Below are positions 33,701-48,498 of a DNA stretch of 64,000 nucleotides, piece after piece. The stretch is from Diphasiastrum complanatum. Taxonomy: Eukaryota; Streptophyta; Lycopodiopsida; Lycopodiales; Lycopodiaceae. A program made the position numbers and the translations under genes. The notes below the pieces were generated by a model that saw only the letters and a program-made list of their open reading frames with translations, was not told where the DNA came from and searched no databases. Location: assembly GCA_029204225.1 (NCBI GenBank), contig CM055111.1:5641179-5705178 (forward strand), given 5' to 3'. Positions within the stretch are counted from its first letter, which is position 1. Each line of letters begins with the position of its first letter.

Positions 33701-36700
33701 AGACAAAATGAATATCTTCTGGAACTATTTTGACAAAAAAATCCCAAATTGCAGTTGGAAGCAAAAGAGCAATCAATTACAAATCAACAAAAAATGATCA
33801 AAATCAATCAGTAATTTACTGACATAATAACTTTTCAAAGGTCTCAAACATGAAAGATAGTAATCGTACGTTGTAATATCCCGAGGACATTCAAAGTTGA
33901 TCACAGTTTCAACACCAATAATATCAAGACCCTGCAAAAACAGTAAGCGTTTGGGATTAATTGCCATATATGCAGCACCAATTTTATCAAAAGATATAGC
34001 ATCATATAATCTTCCACACTTGGGCAAAAACTGTTTCATAACTGATAAGCCATATTCTTGGGACAGTAAAATACCACCAAAATAAAATGTCTACTCCATG
34101 AATAACAGCAAAGGTAAAAAACAGCATCCAAGTCAGTGAGGCAAGCAGAACTTCAAGAGAGCATCTAAACCTTGAACACGCTTTATTTTGGTAATTCCCA
34201 TTCACTAACATGGAAAGGGTCAGGCAAAAAGTAAAAAACGACCCTTCCATGAGTAAGTAGTTCATATTTACAAATAAAAGCACAAACAATCATCTGGGTA
34301 CAGTGGATTGATATTCATAAGTGGCTGTCGTATCGGAAATCCAACAAGAGTAATGGCCATAAGTACCTCAGAAGTGAGGCTAAAAATCATTGTGGAGTTT
34401 TGGAAAGTAATTTCAGAAAGAAAGATGCAATATCATCAAAGACTAAAACTTGTTGCAAAGATGTCTATGAACAGAACTTACAGGTTTTAAGGTTGCAAAA
34501 GAAATAAATTGACCAGGGATGGTAAGATAATGTGGAGAAAATTGAAATTGCACTTGAATACAGGTCTTCGATGAAGATCTCTCTCTTTTTACCAATTTAA
34601 GGCCCATTGCATTGCAGGTTCCAATTCATTTGGACCCAGCCAATTTGAATCAAATTTTGGTCTTAATCAGCCTGCTTAAAACACACGCCCAAATGAGCAG
34701 ATATTTCAGCCCATTCGAGCTTTCTTCTTCCACAATATATTTGAGAGAAGTGAGTAGAGATTCTCAGAGCCTTTTTGAGGGAAGCAAGCACAAAGAAGCG
34801 GGAAGAACAAGGAGGAGAAAGAAGAGTAGGAGGAAGGAGTGGAGAGGAGAAAGAAAACAAGAAAAAATTAGAGAGGAGAGGAGAGTGGCAGGAGAGGGGA
34901 TTAGGGACAGTTTAATCTATAAACTTTCGCTAACTAAAGCAAGGAGAAAAGGATAAAGAGGAGGGCAAGGGAAGAGCTTAAATTCTACTATCTAGAGGAG
35001 GTCTGAAACGTCAAGGAGAGCAAGCTGAGAGATCAAGGGATCAACAGATGGTGAGGGCAAGGAGATCTTGGCATGATGTCATAATTACTTCTGAATATGG
35101 CAACTCAAGCAAAAAGAGGTGGACGGGCAAGTATCAAAGTTATGTGTACATGGGTGGATCCCTATATGAGCGCATGTCCAATTTATGTGTGGATATCATA
35201 TCACTAGTTCGCAACAAGCACCAGAAAGAATAGAACTGGGGAGATGTGGTGCTCTGTGAGGGAAGGAGGCTCGTCCTTCGACTGCAAGTGAACAGTCATA
35301 ACTCTATACTCATTCTTTACTAATACGGTTCATTCCTTTGCTAGAATTATCTAATATCTTTAATGTATTATAGTACTCAATTTGGACTTTGTTGAAACTT
35401 GCTTTGATCAAAATAATTATGGCCTATGGCGACTATCGACCGGTTCGACAAAGCCTGTAGATAATTTCCAAGTGGCAGCTAATAATGGTTGAAAGCCTTG
35501 CTATAAGGGAAGCTCCTTAGATCCTGCTTACAAATCCTAAACACAAAAGGATAACACACTGTGGAGAAACCACCCAACCAAGTAGAAGCATCCAATCAAT
35601 CTCTAGAAGCCTCACCCCCAAGCCAAGGAACAAGAAGCATGAAAGTAGAGTGAGAGCTTGGCAATGAATCAAGAACCATGATGAGGAGTAGGGCGAGTTT
35701 GGTCCTCTTTTATAAAGCCTAATGCATCCTGGGCACAGAGCCATGCATAGTCCTACGTTCCCTATACATAGATTCACCTAGAATAAAGTCCTGTGCATGG
35801 ACCAACTATTCATAGAATTGCTATTGATAACTCTACACATGCATACACTGTCTCATTACCTTGTCTAAACTCCACTTAGTGTGTTCTGGGCCTCACAAGG
35901 ATATTAGTTACTTTCGGGTCACGTCCAGTATGACGTGGCATAACTAACAGCTTGTTTCACTGGAGTACCATGTATCCAAGACTAGGAGTATACTGTATCC
36001 TATGTACCGGTCATGGACATAACATTCTTCCCTCCTTAAACTGTTTCTATCCTTAGAAACGAAAATTCGGGAAATTCTTCTTTATGCTATCAACTCTCTC
36101 CCACGAATCATCATCCTCGGTACGACCCTTCCACCGAATTAAGCACTCAGAGATAGAATGATTTCTCAATTGTTTATCTCTGGTTCTGAGCACTTTCTCA
36201 GGTTCCAAAGGTACATTAAGCGATAAATCTTCCAAATGGGATAAATCCTCGTCCGATCCAACTGTATCACCATCATGTAAACTTAGTTTCAAACAACCTC
36301 ATGAAACACTGGATGTGCAGTCGATTTTCCTTGAAGATCGAGTTCATACGCCAAAGAACCAATTCTACGTAGAATCCTGAAAGGTCCACAATAACTGGCA
36401 GACAACTTATAATGCTTCCCTGTACGTAACATCTTAGAATCTTTCGGAATCCTAAGATATACCCAGTCATCAACTTTAAAATCTCTTGGAGATCTCTTAA
36501 GATCGGTATAGTGTTTAGCTCTATCCTGAGGACTCCGGATACTATCCTTAGCCACTTGCAACATTTCTTGCATATCATGCAAAAAATCAGCAACCTTCTG
36601 GATCTTAACAGACTTCGTCTCAATGTTTACTGGAGATCTAGGTTGAAAACCGTAGATAAGCATAAAAGGATTGTAACTTGTAGCAGAATGTTTTCCCGTC

Positions 36701-39700
36701 AGAGTACATGCGTATGACCACTCAAAACAGATCTAACCAACTCATGCATGTCAAATTCACTCAGAGAAACCTCATGCAGACATTCCATGCAAGCACAGTA
36801 CCTCAAAATAGGAAAAAGTCATGCATGCAATCAGAACAATTGAAAATTTTACCAATTTTGCTCACAAAAAACTTCAGATGCTCATATCTTTGGGTACAGG
36901 ACACCAAATTGGGTGCTGTAAAGCTCAGTACATAGGGAGACCCAGTGAACAAGACACTTGCCACGTCAGCCTGCCACCTAGGACTCACACGTGCGAGTTC
37001 AGAACAGCTAATTAAGCTGTAGGAGGGCGCACTTTTTCAAGACCAAATTGTCAAAAAACGTGCAAACACTCAACCAAGTTGTAAAGTGATGATCCAAACA
37101 GTCTTGAATGGTCTCTAAGAGTTCCATGAAGCCCTCATACAGATCCTATGAAGTAGTATGGGCTGAGAACCATGAATTCTTGGTTTCTAGAAGTCAAAAT
37201 TGCTACAAACTTGATGGAATTGAAACATAAGCCTCTACCCATCAATTTACAGGTCTGATAGCTTGCTGGGAAGGTAAAAAGGAATGCAAATCATGCTGGA
37301 AAAAATCCAGAATGATCCCCTTATGGATTTAGAGAAATCCATCCCCCAAAATTCACCAAAATTGGTCAATTTTTGACATTTTTTGACTTTCTACAAACCC
37401 AATTGCTGGAATTCTTGGTTTTGACTTCTAGGACAGCTTCAAAAGACTATGATTCATCTTTTCCCAGCCTCAATTGATGTTCAACAACCTCCTACCATCC
37501 AATTTCATGAGAAAACAAACAAAAATCATGAATTTTAGCCCTTTCTAGGTTTTTTCACCATGCCCAATTGGAAATTAATGGCAAGAACGTTTTCCAAATC
37601 CACATGCAATCCAAAATACAGAGTTACAACAAATCAATTGATCTGATCTTGCTGGATTTTGAATTCTACCCTCCATTTTGTGCCAAAAACATGGAAAACA
37701 AGCCAAATTTGGCCACAAAAGAGTCTAGAATCCAAATACATGGGAAGATCCAACATGCAAACTGAATTTCAACTACTTCAAAGTGAATTAACTTGCTGGA
37801 AATTTCAGATCCTTCACTAGTTTTGAGCTACACATGCTAAAACTCCAAAAAAGACACCAAAATTGATTTCCTAGCACAATTCTCCATAAACTACAATGAA
37901 TTTGAGAGAGATATGGAACATGCAAATTGAATTTGTGAAGATCCACCAACTTGCAACCTTGCTCCTCTCCTTGGATGAGAATACTAGTTGAATACCACCA
38001 AGCTCCAATGAAAAGCACCACCTCTCCAAGCTTGTAAGCCTTGCTCTGATACCACTATAAGGGAAGCTCCTTAGATCCTGCTTACAAATCCTAAACACAA
38101 AAGGATAACACACTGTGGAGAAACCACCCAACCAAGTAGAAGCATCCAATCAATCTCTAGAAGCCTCACTCCCAAGCCAAGGAACAAGAAGCATGAAAGT
38201 AGAGTGAGAGCCTGGCAATGAATCAAGAACCATGATGAGGAGTAGGGCGAGTTTGGTCCTCTTTTATAGAGCGTAATGCATCCTGGGCACATAGCCATGT
38301 ATAGCCCTATGTTCCCTATACATAGATTCACCTAGAATAGAGTCCTATGCATGGACCAACTATTCATAGAATTGCTATTGATAACTCTACACATGCATAC
38401 ACTGTCTCATTACCTTGTCTAAACTCCACTTAGTGTGTTTTGGGCCTCAAATACTGTATCCTATGTACTGGTCATGGACATAACACTTGCCTCTCTAAGT
38501 ACATCAATGGCAGTGCCATTGAGGGGCTTGCAAGAAGCTTAAAAACAAGGATTTGTTCATCTCTCATTACCAGCACATGAACAAGGCATCCATACCTTCC
38601 TTTTATTCTTCACTTATTTTTTTCATACTACCTCAATTTAAATATGGCACATTCTAAATTTTAAGCCAAAACTAACTAACAAGGTGCCAAATAATCATGC
38701 TCATGAGACACAGATCTCTGAACTAACCATTGGGGTGAGGGTGCTTCACTAGTTGAACTTTTGTCAAAGATTCATTAGGTTGACCATGCATCAAATACTC
38801 AACAACATCAATGAGAAGAAGTTCAAGTCCTAAAACACAAAAATGTGCATTCCCATAAGTTGGATATTAAGTCAAACTTAAAACTAGAAGGCTATTAAAC
38901 TTACACGAGCTGCAACATCTGTCGCAATTAAAAAATTAACGTCTTGTTTCCTGAAAGACTCCAATGCCTACAATACAAAAGTTAAAAAGTATTAGAAACA
39001 TCAAGTAATCTGGACCAAAATGGTCAAATTCAAAAAAATTCCATTATTCTAGACAATTTGATGTAAAGATAAAGCTTAAGTTTCCAAGCTCATTGTGCTT
39101 ACGTAACTTTTGTTGCTTTTTCTTTATATACAAACTTGGAACAATTGGAAGTTAATATGCAATATGTGTATCAATAAAGAATGACAATCACATATTTATT
39201 GAACAAAGCATATCATTAATGAACTTTTGACAAAGGATAGAAATTGTGTAGCAAATCCTCTAACCATACTCATATACATCACTCTAATCATATTATCAAA
39301 CTAGTAGTAAGTAGGCGTGTGAGGTCATATGTATCCTTGAGTGCCCCCTGAACCCAATATTTCCTTCCTCTAATTGGCTTACACGATAATTCCTTGGCAC
39401 CCCTACCACTTTCCCTCTATTGTTCCTTTTTGGGCACTTCTTATGCCCACCTTGACAGCCTTACCCACAACCATAGCCATTACTAGACATATTGTCCTTT
39501 TCTCGTATGTTTTATGTCCTATCCTTGATAAACAATGTCACCTAAGTACAAGGCCCATAACAATTCTTCCCCTTATTAAGCATTTATGCCCTTGGAAACA
39601 AGATCAAGAAACAGATTAATAAATTTATTAACTCTTTTCCTTTTGATTTTATTGACTCCTTCCCAAGGCAAACCTCTCAAGGTCTCTCCTTCCACTTGAA

Positions 39701-42700
39701 AGGAGTCTTGTAATTATAAGTATTATGTGTCCAGCTTTCTCTTATATCAAGTATGTGCATGTGGATGAACCACCGGTTCTATGCATTAAGCAAGGTTCTC
39801 AAAAATACTCAATGCGTTCTTGACTCTTTTTCAGATCAAGTATGAGCACAATAACGCATATTTTTGAGGTTACAACACATTTTTTTGGTAGCCAACTCAA
39901 ATGACAGTCATATGAACCATCATCAAACACAAGTGAAACTTTCACTTTTGAATAGTTGACCTACATATGCATCATTGTCTTGTAATCTAAACTTCACCTG
40001 AACTAATCTATCCTTGTCATATTAAGCCTCACCACTATTTCTACTACTTGTACTATTTCTCCTTTTTGGTCTACCGCTACCTCCACTACTTTGTAGCCAA
40101 GTTGTCTTTAACTGGCACTTAAGTCTTTGGTCATATGAAACTTGTATCACTAATCTTGACTATAAATTGACAATTATTGATTTTATGGATATAATAGACT
40201 TCATTTCCTACACTCCCACAAGTCCATTACATACCAATCTCGTTTGTGAATTTGAGATCCATGGTAGTAGTGTGAGCATGTACCCTTTATTCCCCTTCAT
40301 TGAGCAATTGGCAACTTCACCATTGCATTGGTTAAGTCTGCTTCATTTAGATAATCATATCTAAAGTTGTTCCGAAAACGACAAATTACAACTCATGCAA
40401 CAAAGAGATACAGCAGAAAATGGTAAGACAAAGTGAACTCGCAATGACTAAGTAATTGTGGATCTCTATTGCTATACTTTGCAAATCGTTTGCAACTGCT
40501 GCACGCAATGCACTTGTGGCAGATCTTATACTGCTCCACAGCTCACTAGATATTTTCTCTCAAGATAATTCTAAGAAAAGCATCAAGTATATCCTGAGTG
40601 AATGCTTCTAAGCACACTAACACCAGCTTGTTGGTTCTCAAGTGTTTCGCTTTATCAAGCTGACATTGTCTACAATTGGAAACCTAGTTTGCTATGAAGG
40701 TTTTCATCTTTAGCCAACAGAGATTGCTCCATACTAGATAATAAGTCATGTGTGTGCCTCCAGGGTATGCACTTGGAGAATCATAACATTTATAGAGGAT
40801 TGAGTGCCTAATGTTGTGGTTTTCTAGAACAAACACCCTGATCATCTTCAAAAGACTGACTACAGATAGAATTTATAATCACTATGTTAGCCAATGCTTC
40901 TGTTATTATTGCCATTTAAATCGATTCACTTTTTTTTGCAACTTAAATCCTATTGCATGACGACTTCAAAACCCTAACATTTTTTAGAAATTTTGTAGAT
41001 AAACATCAGAAATATCAAACGTCAATGTGATTCAAATCCATTAATTATGATTCTTAGGATCTATGCTTTAACCAGATGCTGCAACAGAGGTTTCTCTTCA
41101 TACCCTAAACAGCAAGACAGCTTGATTCATCTAGATCATCTAACCAGATTCTGTAAGAACCAAATGCAATGAGCTGTCAAAACAATGCCTGTGTGAATAT
41201 ACAACTACTTTTTAAGGGAAAAATGATTCTGCAATCTTAAAAGCTTACATGAACCAGACATAAAATCACATCAAAGGCATTTAAAACTTAGAGTTTGATC
41301 ATTAACAAACAAAAATTTTAAATACAACTATTCCAGCTCCCTAGAGTCCACATGTGAGCCTAAATCATATGCACAAACTTTGTTAAGGGCTTGTTATGGA
41401 TACTTAAATCATAACATTACAGATCCAAAGGAATGAATCGTGCAAACTTGCTCAGCTCCTCTCTAGATCAAAAGAAATAAACTTTTTCTATTTCCCAAAT
41501 GTGCATTGGATGGATCTGACCTTGACAACTTGGACTGTCCTCTCAAAGACAAACACACTCAGTTGACAATGTCATACGTGTAACATCACGGATCTCATGT
41601 ACTTCAAAATGCCTTGCAACATGCAAATTTCTCATGTTTTAGCTTGTGAGATCTGCATCTATTCTCAGCTCCAAACTCTAGTGTCATCCCAGGAGCTCAT
41701 AACCAACAACATGCACCTCTAGAGCCCTGTTTTCCTAATTTTGAAAAACTTTATTGGAGGAAAATTTCTAAATACATGTACTTGTAACCTCCCCTTATAA
41801 AACTGCAGACATAGATTTGGTCTTCAAAACAAAGCTTGCAACTCATCCAGATGCAGAACCTTTCAAGAAACGTAAGCTCTGCTCCTAGAAACCTTTGTAG
41901 CTCCATGTGCCAAGCAATCCCATAACATTCTCGAGCTATCATTCAGGCTTCACAAGGTTGTTTTTCTTAATTGTCTTCCAAGAGCTCTCCTGTATACTTG
42001 CAGAAAAGAAAGTATTGGGCTACACAAACTCCTACTTGTGAAAGATATTCACTTAATCAACAGATCAAGAGAAATAGCCACTCATAATTTTGTCAGGAAC
42101 ATAATTCCAATCCTCTCCAGGTGCCAATGCTCTCTCTGTTTGCTGATGACTAAATGCAAATGACTATGATCTGACACCTTGAAAAAAGACACTTCTGAAG
42201 CTTGTTTTAATCTCACTCGGCCATGTCAGAAGTTCTCTTACGAAAAAGAACTACTCAGTTTTTACGAGACAGCACAAGGTACCATTAACTTTCAAGAGCA
42301 TTTTTCTTAGCAAAACTTCCACAAGTCATACTTCTGAAGCTCGTGTAGTACTGGTTTCTTGATTCATGAGCAGTCTTCAAACTCAAATACATGTTGAACT
42401 GCAATTTCTAGTCAATATCAATAAGAAAAGTTCACACATGAACAATGACCAATGGCTTTCTTAGCTCACCTTGTTATTCCCAGCTCAAACTCCTTCAAGT
42501 CAACAAATGCTATAGCCTCCACAAAGCTCATATTCGTAAATACTTTCTCTATTGAACACTTGACCATCATATACACCATGCTCTTGGAACCATATATACT
42601 TAAAAGATTCATTATATCTAACTAATCATCTTTGTCCACTAAATATATATTTTTGAGCCTCACCACTCTCTCTGCTAGTTTTTGTCTTACTTGGTCTACC

Positions 42701-43654
42701 ACTACCTCCACTACATGATAATAAAATTGCCTGGAACTGCCACTTAATCTTTTGGTCATATGCAAGTTATATTACTAATGTTGACAATGCATGTACCCTC
42801 ACTCTCTCAACAATATAGTAAACGCAGCATACCAAGGCCATTGATGACTTTCTGGCATCACTGCATCATAGCTTTATGCACCTCAAGTAATCTTGCACAA
42901 TGTCTAACTTATTCTATCTTTGCAACAATCTCACAAGCTCAAAGTCAAAAATAGATTAAAAACCCTTCAGACCAATAACGTGTAACTTGCAAAAAAGGAC
43001 ACGGAGAATAGCAGCAACACCTTCATCCGTAAAATGACAAGCTGTATGTGTTAACTATATCATGCCTTGATAAGTTGACTTACATCTAAACGCTGTGCTT
43101 GTGTGAGATTTCCGTGCAGCTCGGCTGCTTTCAAGTGTGAAAGCCCAAATAAAATCTTCAATCGATGAGCCTCATTTTTTGTCCCACTGTTACCAGAGTA
43201 CAAAATTCTAGAGCTAGTTGAGAAATTGTTACTGAAGCTTAAAACAACCTTTTACTTTAAGTTTGCTATTTCATGCTCACCACTAACTCTCATGGAGGAA
43301 CATTCTCATTTGACTTTCTGAAACCTTAGCATTAATAACCACAGGAATGGATTATGAAAAAACAAAAACTGATCAATAGCAAGTACATATCATTGCACTA
43401 CTGCAAAGTCTAGAGCATAGTTGCACTGCGTTTCGGAAATATGGAAATTTTTTTCAAAACGTTTTTTTTAATTTTTTTTTTTGGTTTTTTTTTTGTGCAA
43501 TATGGGTAGCAAGTGAAAGCTCTAATTAAGAGCATAATTACTGTGTATTTTGCCGAATGTTTTGGGTGCAGGATGGTCTAGTTTAGGTGCATTAACTCCC
43601 AGGTGCACTAATAAAAAAACATGATGCCCCAAAATTCTCCCTCCTCTGTCTCTC

Positions 43655-43701
<47 letters not shown>

Positions 43702-43844
43702 CTCTCTCAGATCCAACAAACTAAACAAAAATGCTGAATCATGCTAAACAAAAACCATGCTAAGTGTTCTGAACCAATCACCATACTGCATCGTCCTGAA
43801 CCGTACTGAAGCATTTTTCAACCATATGGAATCGTTTTTCAACC

Positions 43845-43909
<65 letters not shown>

Positions 43910-46900
43910 GAACAATACTGAATCATTACACTGCTGTGAATAGGATCATCGTAATATATAATATCGGGCCACATGGCACCAAAATGGAGTACAATGATGT
44001 TCCATGAACATAATGAAAACTACACAACTAAGGCTCGTCAGAGTCATGGTAGGAACCATCATCTGAATTTGTGCCTGACTGCAGATCCCAAGGGTCTATA
44101 GATGAATCAGAACTGGTCCTGTGTCTACCCCTGCGTGTCTGTGTGTCAGGTGGCTGTGATCCAACGCCCTGGGATGGCCCTACCCATTGTGATGATGCAT
44201 GGTAGCTTTGGAACATGCTACTAAAGTTATGGGAGAATCCTCTAAAACAAGACAAAAAGCATGGGTGGATGTATCTTTAGAAGATAATCCAAATTTTAAT
44301 AAAGGATCAAGCGAAGATAAGAATAGAGGAAATAATTTTGAGGAAGTAGATATATATATATATAACTATTTGTGTGCATGTGGTGTGCATATGTATGCAT
44401 ATGTATGGGGTAGGAGCATGCACCCATGGTTGCATGGGTGCATCCTCCCACATGAACGTTCTTAGTTCAAAATGTGGAATGAAATCTTTTATGCATGGAG
44501 TATGAGTATGATGCATGACATTGTATGCATCCATCCATTTGGTAGGGCCCAGGCTTGGAATTTGACATCACGTAGACAGAGCCTGGTTGGCTTGCAAGCC
44601 TATAATGGGCCTACGTGGCTTGCCACGTGGCTAATCCCAAGCCTGCATGATTTGTCGTGGAAAGCATGTGGCTTGCCATGTGGCAGCCTATGACAGGCTT
44701 GGTAGATAGCAGACCTTTGTGGCGGGATGCAACACACATGCCTATACTGCATGTAGGCATAGCCCAAGGTCCTACTTAGCTATTGTCCAAATTAGGCTTG
44801 GCCCCTACATCTAAGGCAGCCCCCCAATGGTACAAACCCCCCATTAGGGCCGTAACACCTACGTGGCAAAGCCTGGTTGGCTTGCCACACCTATGCTAGA
44901 CCTACGTGGTTTGCCACGTGAAAAACCCTAAGCTTGCAGGACTTGCCACGTGGTAGACCTACTTGGCTTTCCACGTGATAGCCTCTGCAGATAGTAAATC
45001 TATCCTATGTGGCCTGCTACACAAGCCTATGGTAGTCCTACGTGGCTTACATGGGAAGTACCAATCCTAAATTGTTTTCCATGTGGCAGGCCTACTTGGC
45101 TTGCCACGTGGCAGCTTGCGAGCCCCACCTCTTTCTCTCTTAGGTCCATTCAAGCCTACGTGGCAGAGATTGGTTGGCTTGCCACACAAAAAGCCTATGT
45201 GGCAACTTGCAACATGGTTGCATGGCAGACATGAGGCCTATGCCATACCTATGTGGTCTGCCATGATAATCTAAGGTAGGCCTACATGGCTCCCCACATG
45301 TCAGCTTTCGAGCCCACCTCTCTATCTCTCTCTCTCTCTGGGTCCACTCAAGCCTACTTGGCAGAGCTCGGTTTGCTTGCCGCACAAGCCTACGGTAGGC
45401 CTACATGGCTTGCCATGTGGCAAACCCCAAGCTTGCAGGATTTGCCATGTGGCAGGCCTACGTGGCTTGCCATGTGGCAAACTATGATAGGCTTGGTAGA
45501 TAGTAGGCCTATGTGGCCTACTACACAAGCCTATGGTAGCTCATGTGGCAAGCCACACAAGCCTATGGTAGGCCTACGTGGCTTGCCGCATGGCCAGTCC
45601 CAAGCCTACATGGTTTTTCCATGTGGCAGGCCTGTGTCGCTTTCCATGTGACAACTTTCGAGCCCCAATTCTCTCTCTATATATATCCACTCAGGCCTAT
45701 GTGGCAGAGCTTGGTTGGCTTGTGTCACATGTACTTTGAATCCCTTGCCCAATGTAAATGGTAAATTGTACTAAGTCACCGGCCTATGGAGACAATTGTG
45801 AATGTGTAGAAGCTGTATCACATGGACCTGTATCTTCCTGAACATCATCTATAACCAGAGTTTTTGTTGTAGGAGAAAATACATCTTCCTCATAATCTTC
45901 TAGGTTAGAAGACTCATTTTCTTCAAACACAACATCCCTGCTCATAATCACCTTCTTACTGGTAAGATTATAAAGGCGATATGCCTTCTCTTCCTCATCA
46001 TAACCAAGGACTAAACACTTGATTGCCTTTGAATCAAGTTTTTGACGATGATCTTTAGAAACATGAGCATATCCAATACAACCAAAAATTCGTAGATGAT
46101 CCACTTTGTTTTATACATGTGAAAAGCTTCTTCTGGAGTTCGATTGAGAACAACTTTTGTAGGGCTTCTGTTAAGTAAGTAAACTGTTGTACAAACTGCT
46201 TCACCCTACAAATGATTCTTGAGGTTCTTACCTCGTAGCATGCTTCGAGTACTGTCCACAATAGAACTGTTCTTTCTCTCTGCTACTCCATTATGTTGTG
46301 GTGTATCAGTCAAAGCAGATTGTCTCTTGATTCCATGTTCTTTGCATGTTTTGACATCTCTTGGGTTTTCACAGGAGGTCATTGTTGCTATCATCACATT
46401 ATATGAGAGAGTTTTGGCCCGTTTCCGTGATGGAGATGGATGGTCTTCATATATTCATAGTACGGTCGGAGTAAACTAGGCGTGTCCTTTGTCGCCCACC
46501 CTATTTGCTCTATACATTAACGACCTTGAGCTGATCATTTGGGAAGAAGGTGGAGATGGGTGTCCTCTAGCAGATAATGTTATCCCTATCCTTTTTATGC
46601 AGATGATGTGGTTCTATTATCTAGTTCAGCTGCAGGACTTCAGCGACATCTGGATGCCTTGTATACTCTCTATTAGATATGGGGGCTGATGGTGAACTTT
46701 GGTAAGACTAAGGTTATGGTGTTTAACACCAACAGACAACATACGAGAGACACTATGTTTTATTAGGATGGACAGCTTCTAGAGATAGTGGCGTCTTACA
46801 CATACCTGCATGTTCTCTTCTCTGGTCCACTGCTTTCTTTTAGACCAGCTGCATTGGCTAGGCTCCGCAAGGGGCGCTCTGCTCTTGTTCAGATGGAGAG

Positions 46901-48215
46901 GTATTCTTCTATTTATTACGTGCATGACCTTGATACACGCTGTCGCCTTTTCTCTTCGACTGTTTCTCCAGTTGCACTGTATTCAGCAGAGACATGGTGT
47001 CCAAGCTTATCTAGAGATACTTGGAGTGACATCTCGCATTTGCAGATTCACATGCTTAGCCGGATGATTCGGGCCAAGCAGTCCGTTCCTCACGAGATTA
47101 TTTTGGCAGAGTTTGCTTCTCCCCCACTGATTGTAAAGGCTATTTTCAGGATCATCACATTCATTCACAGAGTCTCAGAGCTTGATTCTTCCAAGTACAT
47201 GGTAGCGGCTTTTACATCTTTTCGCACTTTGGCCAGGCAGCGGGCTAAGTCCTCATGGTTTCAGTATGCTTCAGACTTTCTACATAGTTGGGGATTATCT
47301 ATGTCTAACCTCCCAAATGGGAATCATACGTTCATTCGTCGACAGATCTACAGAGCATACATACACACTGTCTGATCTCATTTGGATCCATCACGGGTTA
47401 AGCTTCCGTTCTACCACACTCACTTTCTTCACCTTGAGGCTTCAGGGCTTCCCGTCAGACCGAGTTATCTTTCTCAGGCACTATCATTTGGCCTGCGCTA
47501 CCACATTGGTCAGCTTCGAGTCTCTTCTCATCAGCTTGCTATTGAGACAGGCAGATAACACCACGACCCTTACAGTTCTGTCAGTGTTGTACACTACAGG
47601 AGGTTGAGGATGAGTTTCACTTTATTTTCAGACGTCCAACTTACTATGAGATCAGAGGCAGATACTACTGTCTCTATTGGGACATTTCACTCACTTGCTT
47701 CCTTCTTTGCCTATCCAGATGCGAGATGTGTTGGTTTGCTATTACGAGAGATGTTCTCTTTGAGATCTTTTCTTCTGTTAGATGATCAGGATGTTGACCA
47801 CAGCCAGCCACATATTAAACTTTTCTTTCAAAAAAGAGTTAGGGATGATATTTCGAACAGTGAGATTGACATTCTAGCTCGACGACCGAAGCTCCAGCGT
47901 CTTCCTCAACCATCCAGATCCAGAGTTCGCCACCAGAGGCCACCATGTGCCTCACGCCAGATCACACAATTTTTCTCTCTTAGTTAGTAAGTTTTTTTCC
48001 TCCATGTAGCTGGTGGTTAAGCTATTGCTTTTGTACCCTCACCATAGTTGGAGGTTAAGCTTTGGTTTTATTTCCGATTTATTTCTGTTTTATTCTATGT
48101 TTTAGCTAATAGACAATGGACAATGCTCCTATCTGATGTACTTTTTCTTTGTCTTTTGTGCCCAAGGGCACTCTGTAGACATTAATATATTCTATTCTAT
48201 TCCCTCTCTCTCCCT

Positions 48216-48298
<83 letters not shown>

Positions 48299-48441
48299 GC
48301 CTACAAACGTGCACACACACACACACACCATCGGCCACCCACCCCCCAAACTTGAAAGTTGCTATTATTCCCTCCCACTCACTTTTCCCGCTCTCTCACT
48401 CTCTCATTCTCTCTACCTCTCACGAGCTCCCTCTTTGAGGA

Positions 48442-48498
<57 letters not shown>

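Larger units (their letters stand above)
35502..38485 (-). mobile_element. Deleted Ty3/gypsy chromovirus with intact ends
   Basis: 2984 bp bounded by the target duplication CTTGC (35497-35501 and 38486-38490). Left LTR 35502-36024 (523 bp) is the 3' LTR; right LTR 38056-38485 (430 bp) is the 5' LTR and lacks a ~95-bp segment present in the left one. The PBS (TGGTATCAGAGC on the minus strand) is at 38054-38043, next to the right LTR. The PPT (AAGGAGGGAAGAA on the minus strand) is at 36037-36025. The coding part is only the integrase end plus chromodomain (36053-36690); 36720-38040 is non-coding. It cannot move by itself. It lies in helicase intron c-d. Confidence 0.9.
43440..44255 (-). mobile_element. 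Possible hAT 3' end with acidic C-terminal exon
   Basis: The minus-strand frame 44255-44028 (75 codons) contains [16 protein letters not shown] and [16 protein letters not shown], an acidic Ser-rich tail in the style of hAT transposase C-termini. The downstream flank (43740-43850) has two copies of TTTTTCAACCATA and an AT-rich end region. It differs in sequence from copies A-D, so it would be a different family. Confidence 0.35.
46379..48296 (+). mobile_element. LINE F, 3' half (RT to (CT)n terminus)
   Basis: 5'-truncated LINE starting inside the [42 protein letters not shown], an intact YADD box (46603-46614, one frame shifted from the long frame), [22 protein letters not shown], then [13 protein letters not shown] and [14 protein letters not shown]. 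The C-terminus runs to 47987. The 3'UTR carries the stem-loop GTGCCC-AA-GGGCAC (48158-48171), TCTGTAGACATTAATA, and (CT)n to 48296. Compared with LINE E it is less damaged but still has frameshifts at ~46480, 46620, 46690 and 47375-47600. Confidence 0.83.

Noticed and set aside
34612-34956. 114-codon frame with a Lys/Arg/Glu-rich end as a host gene
   Set aside because: The basic part is a translation of a purine-rich stretch; no conserved segment, no splice context, and similar purine-rich leaders precede the hAT frame at 62008.
45286-45651. 121-codon frame with recurring GRPTWLA
   Set aside because: It follows the minisatellite unit; the product is a translation of the repeat, and both strands show similar frames.
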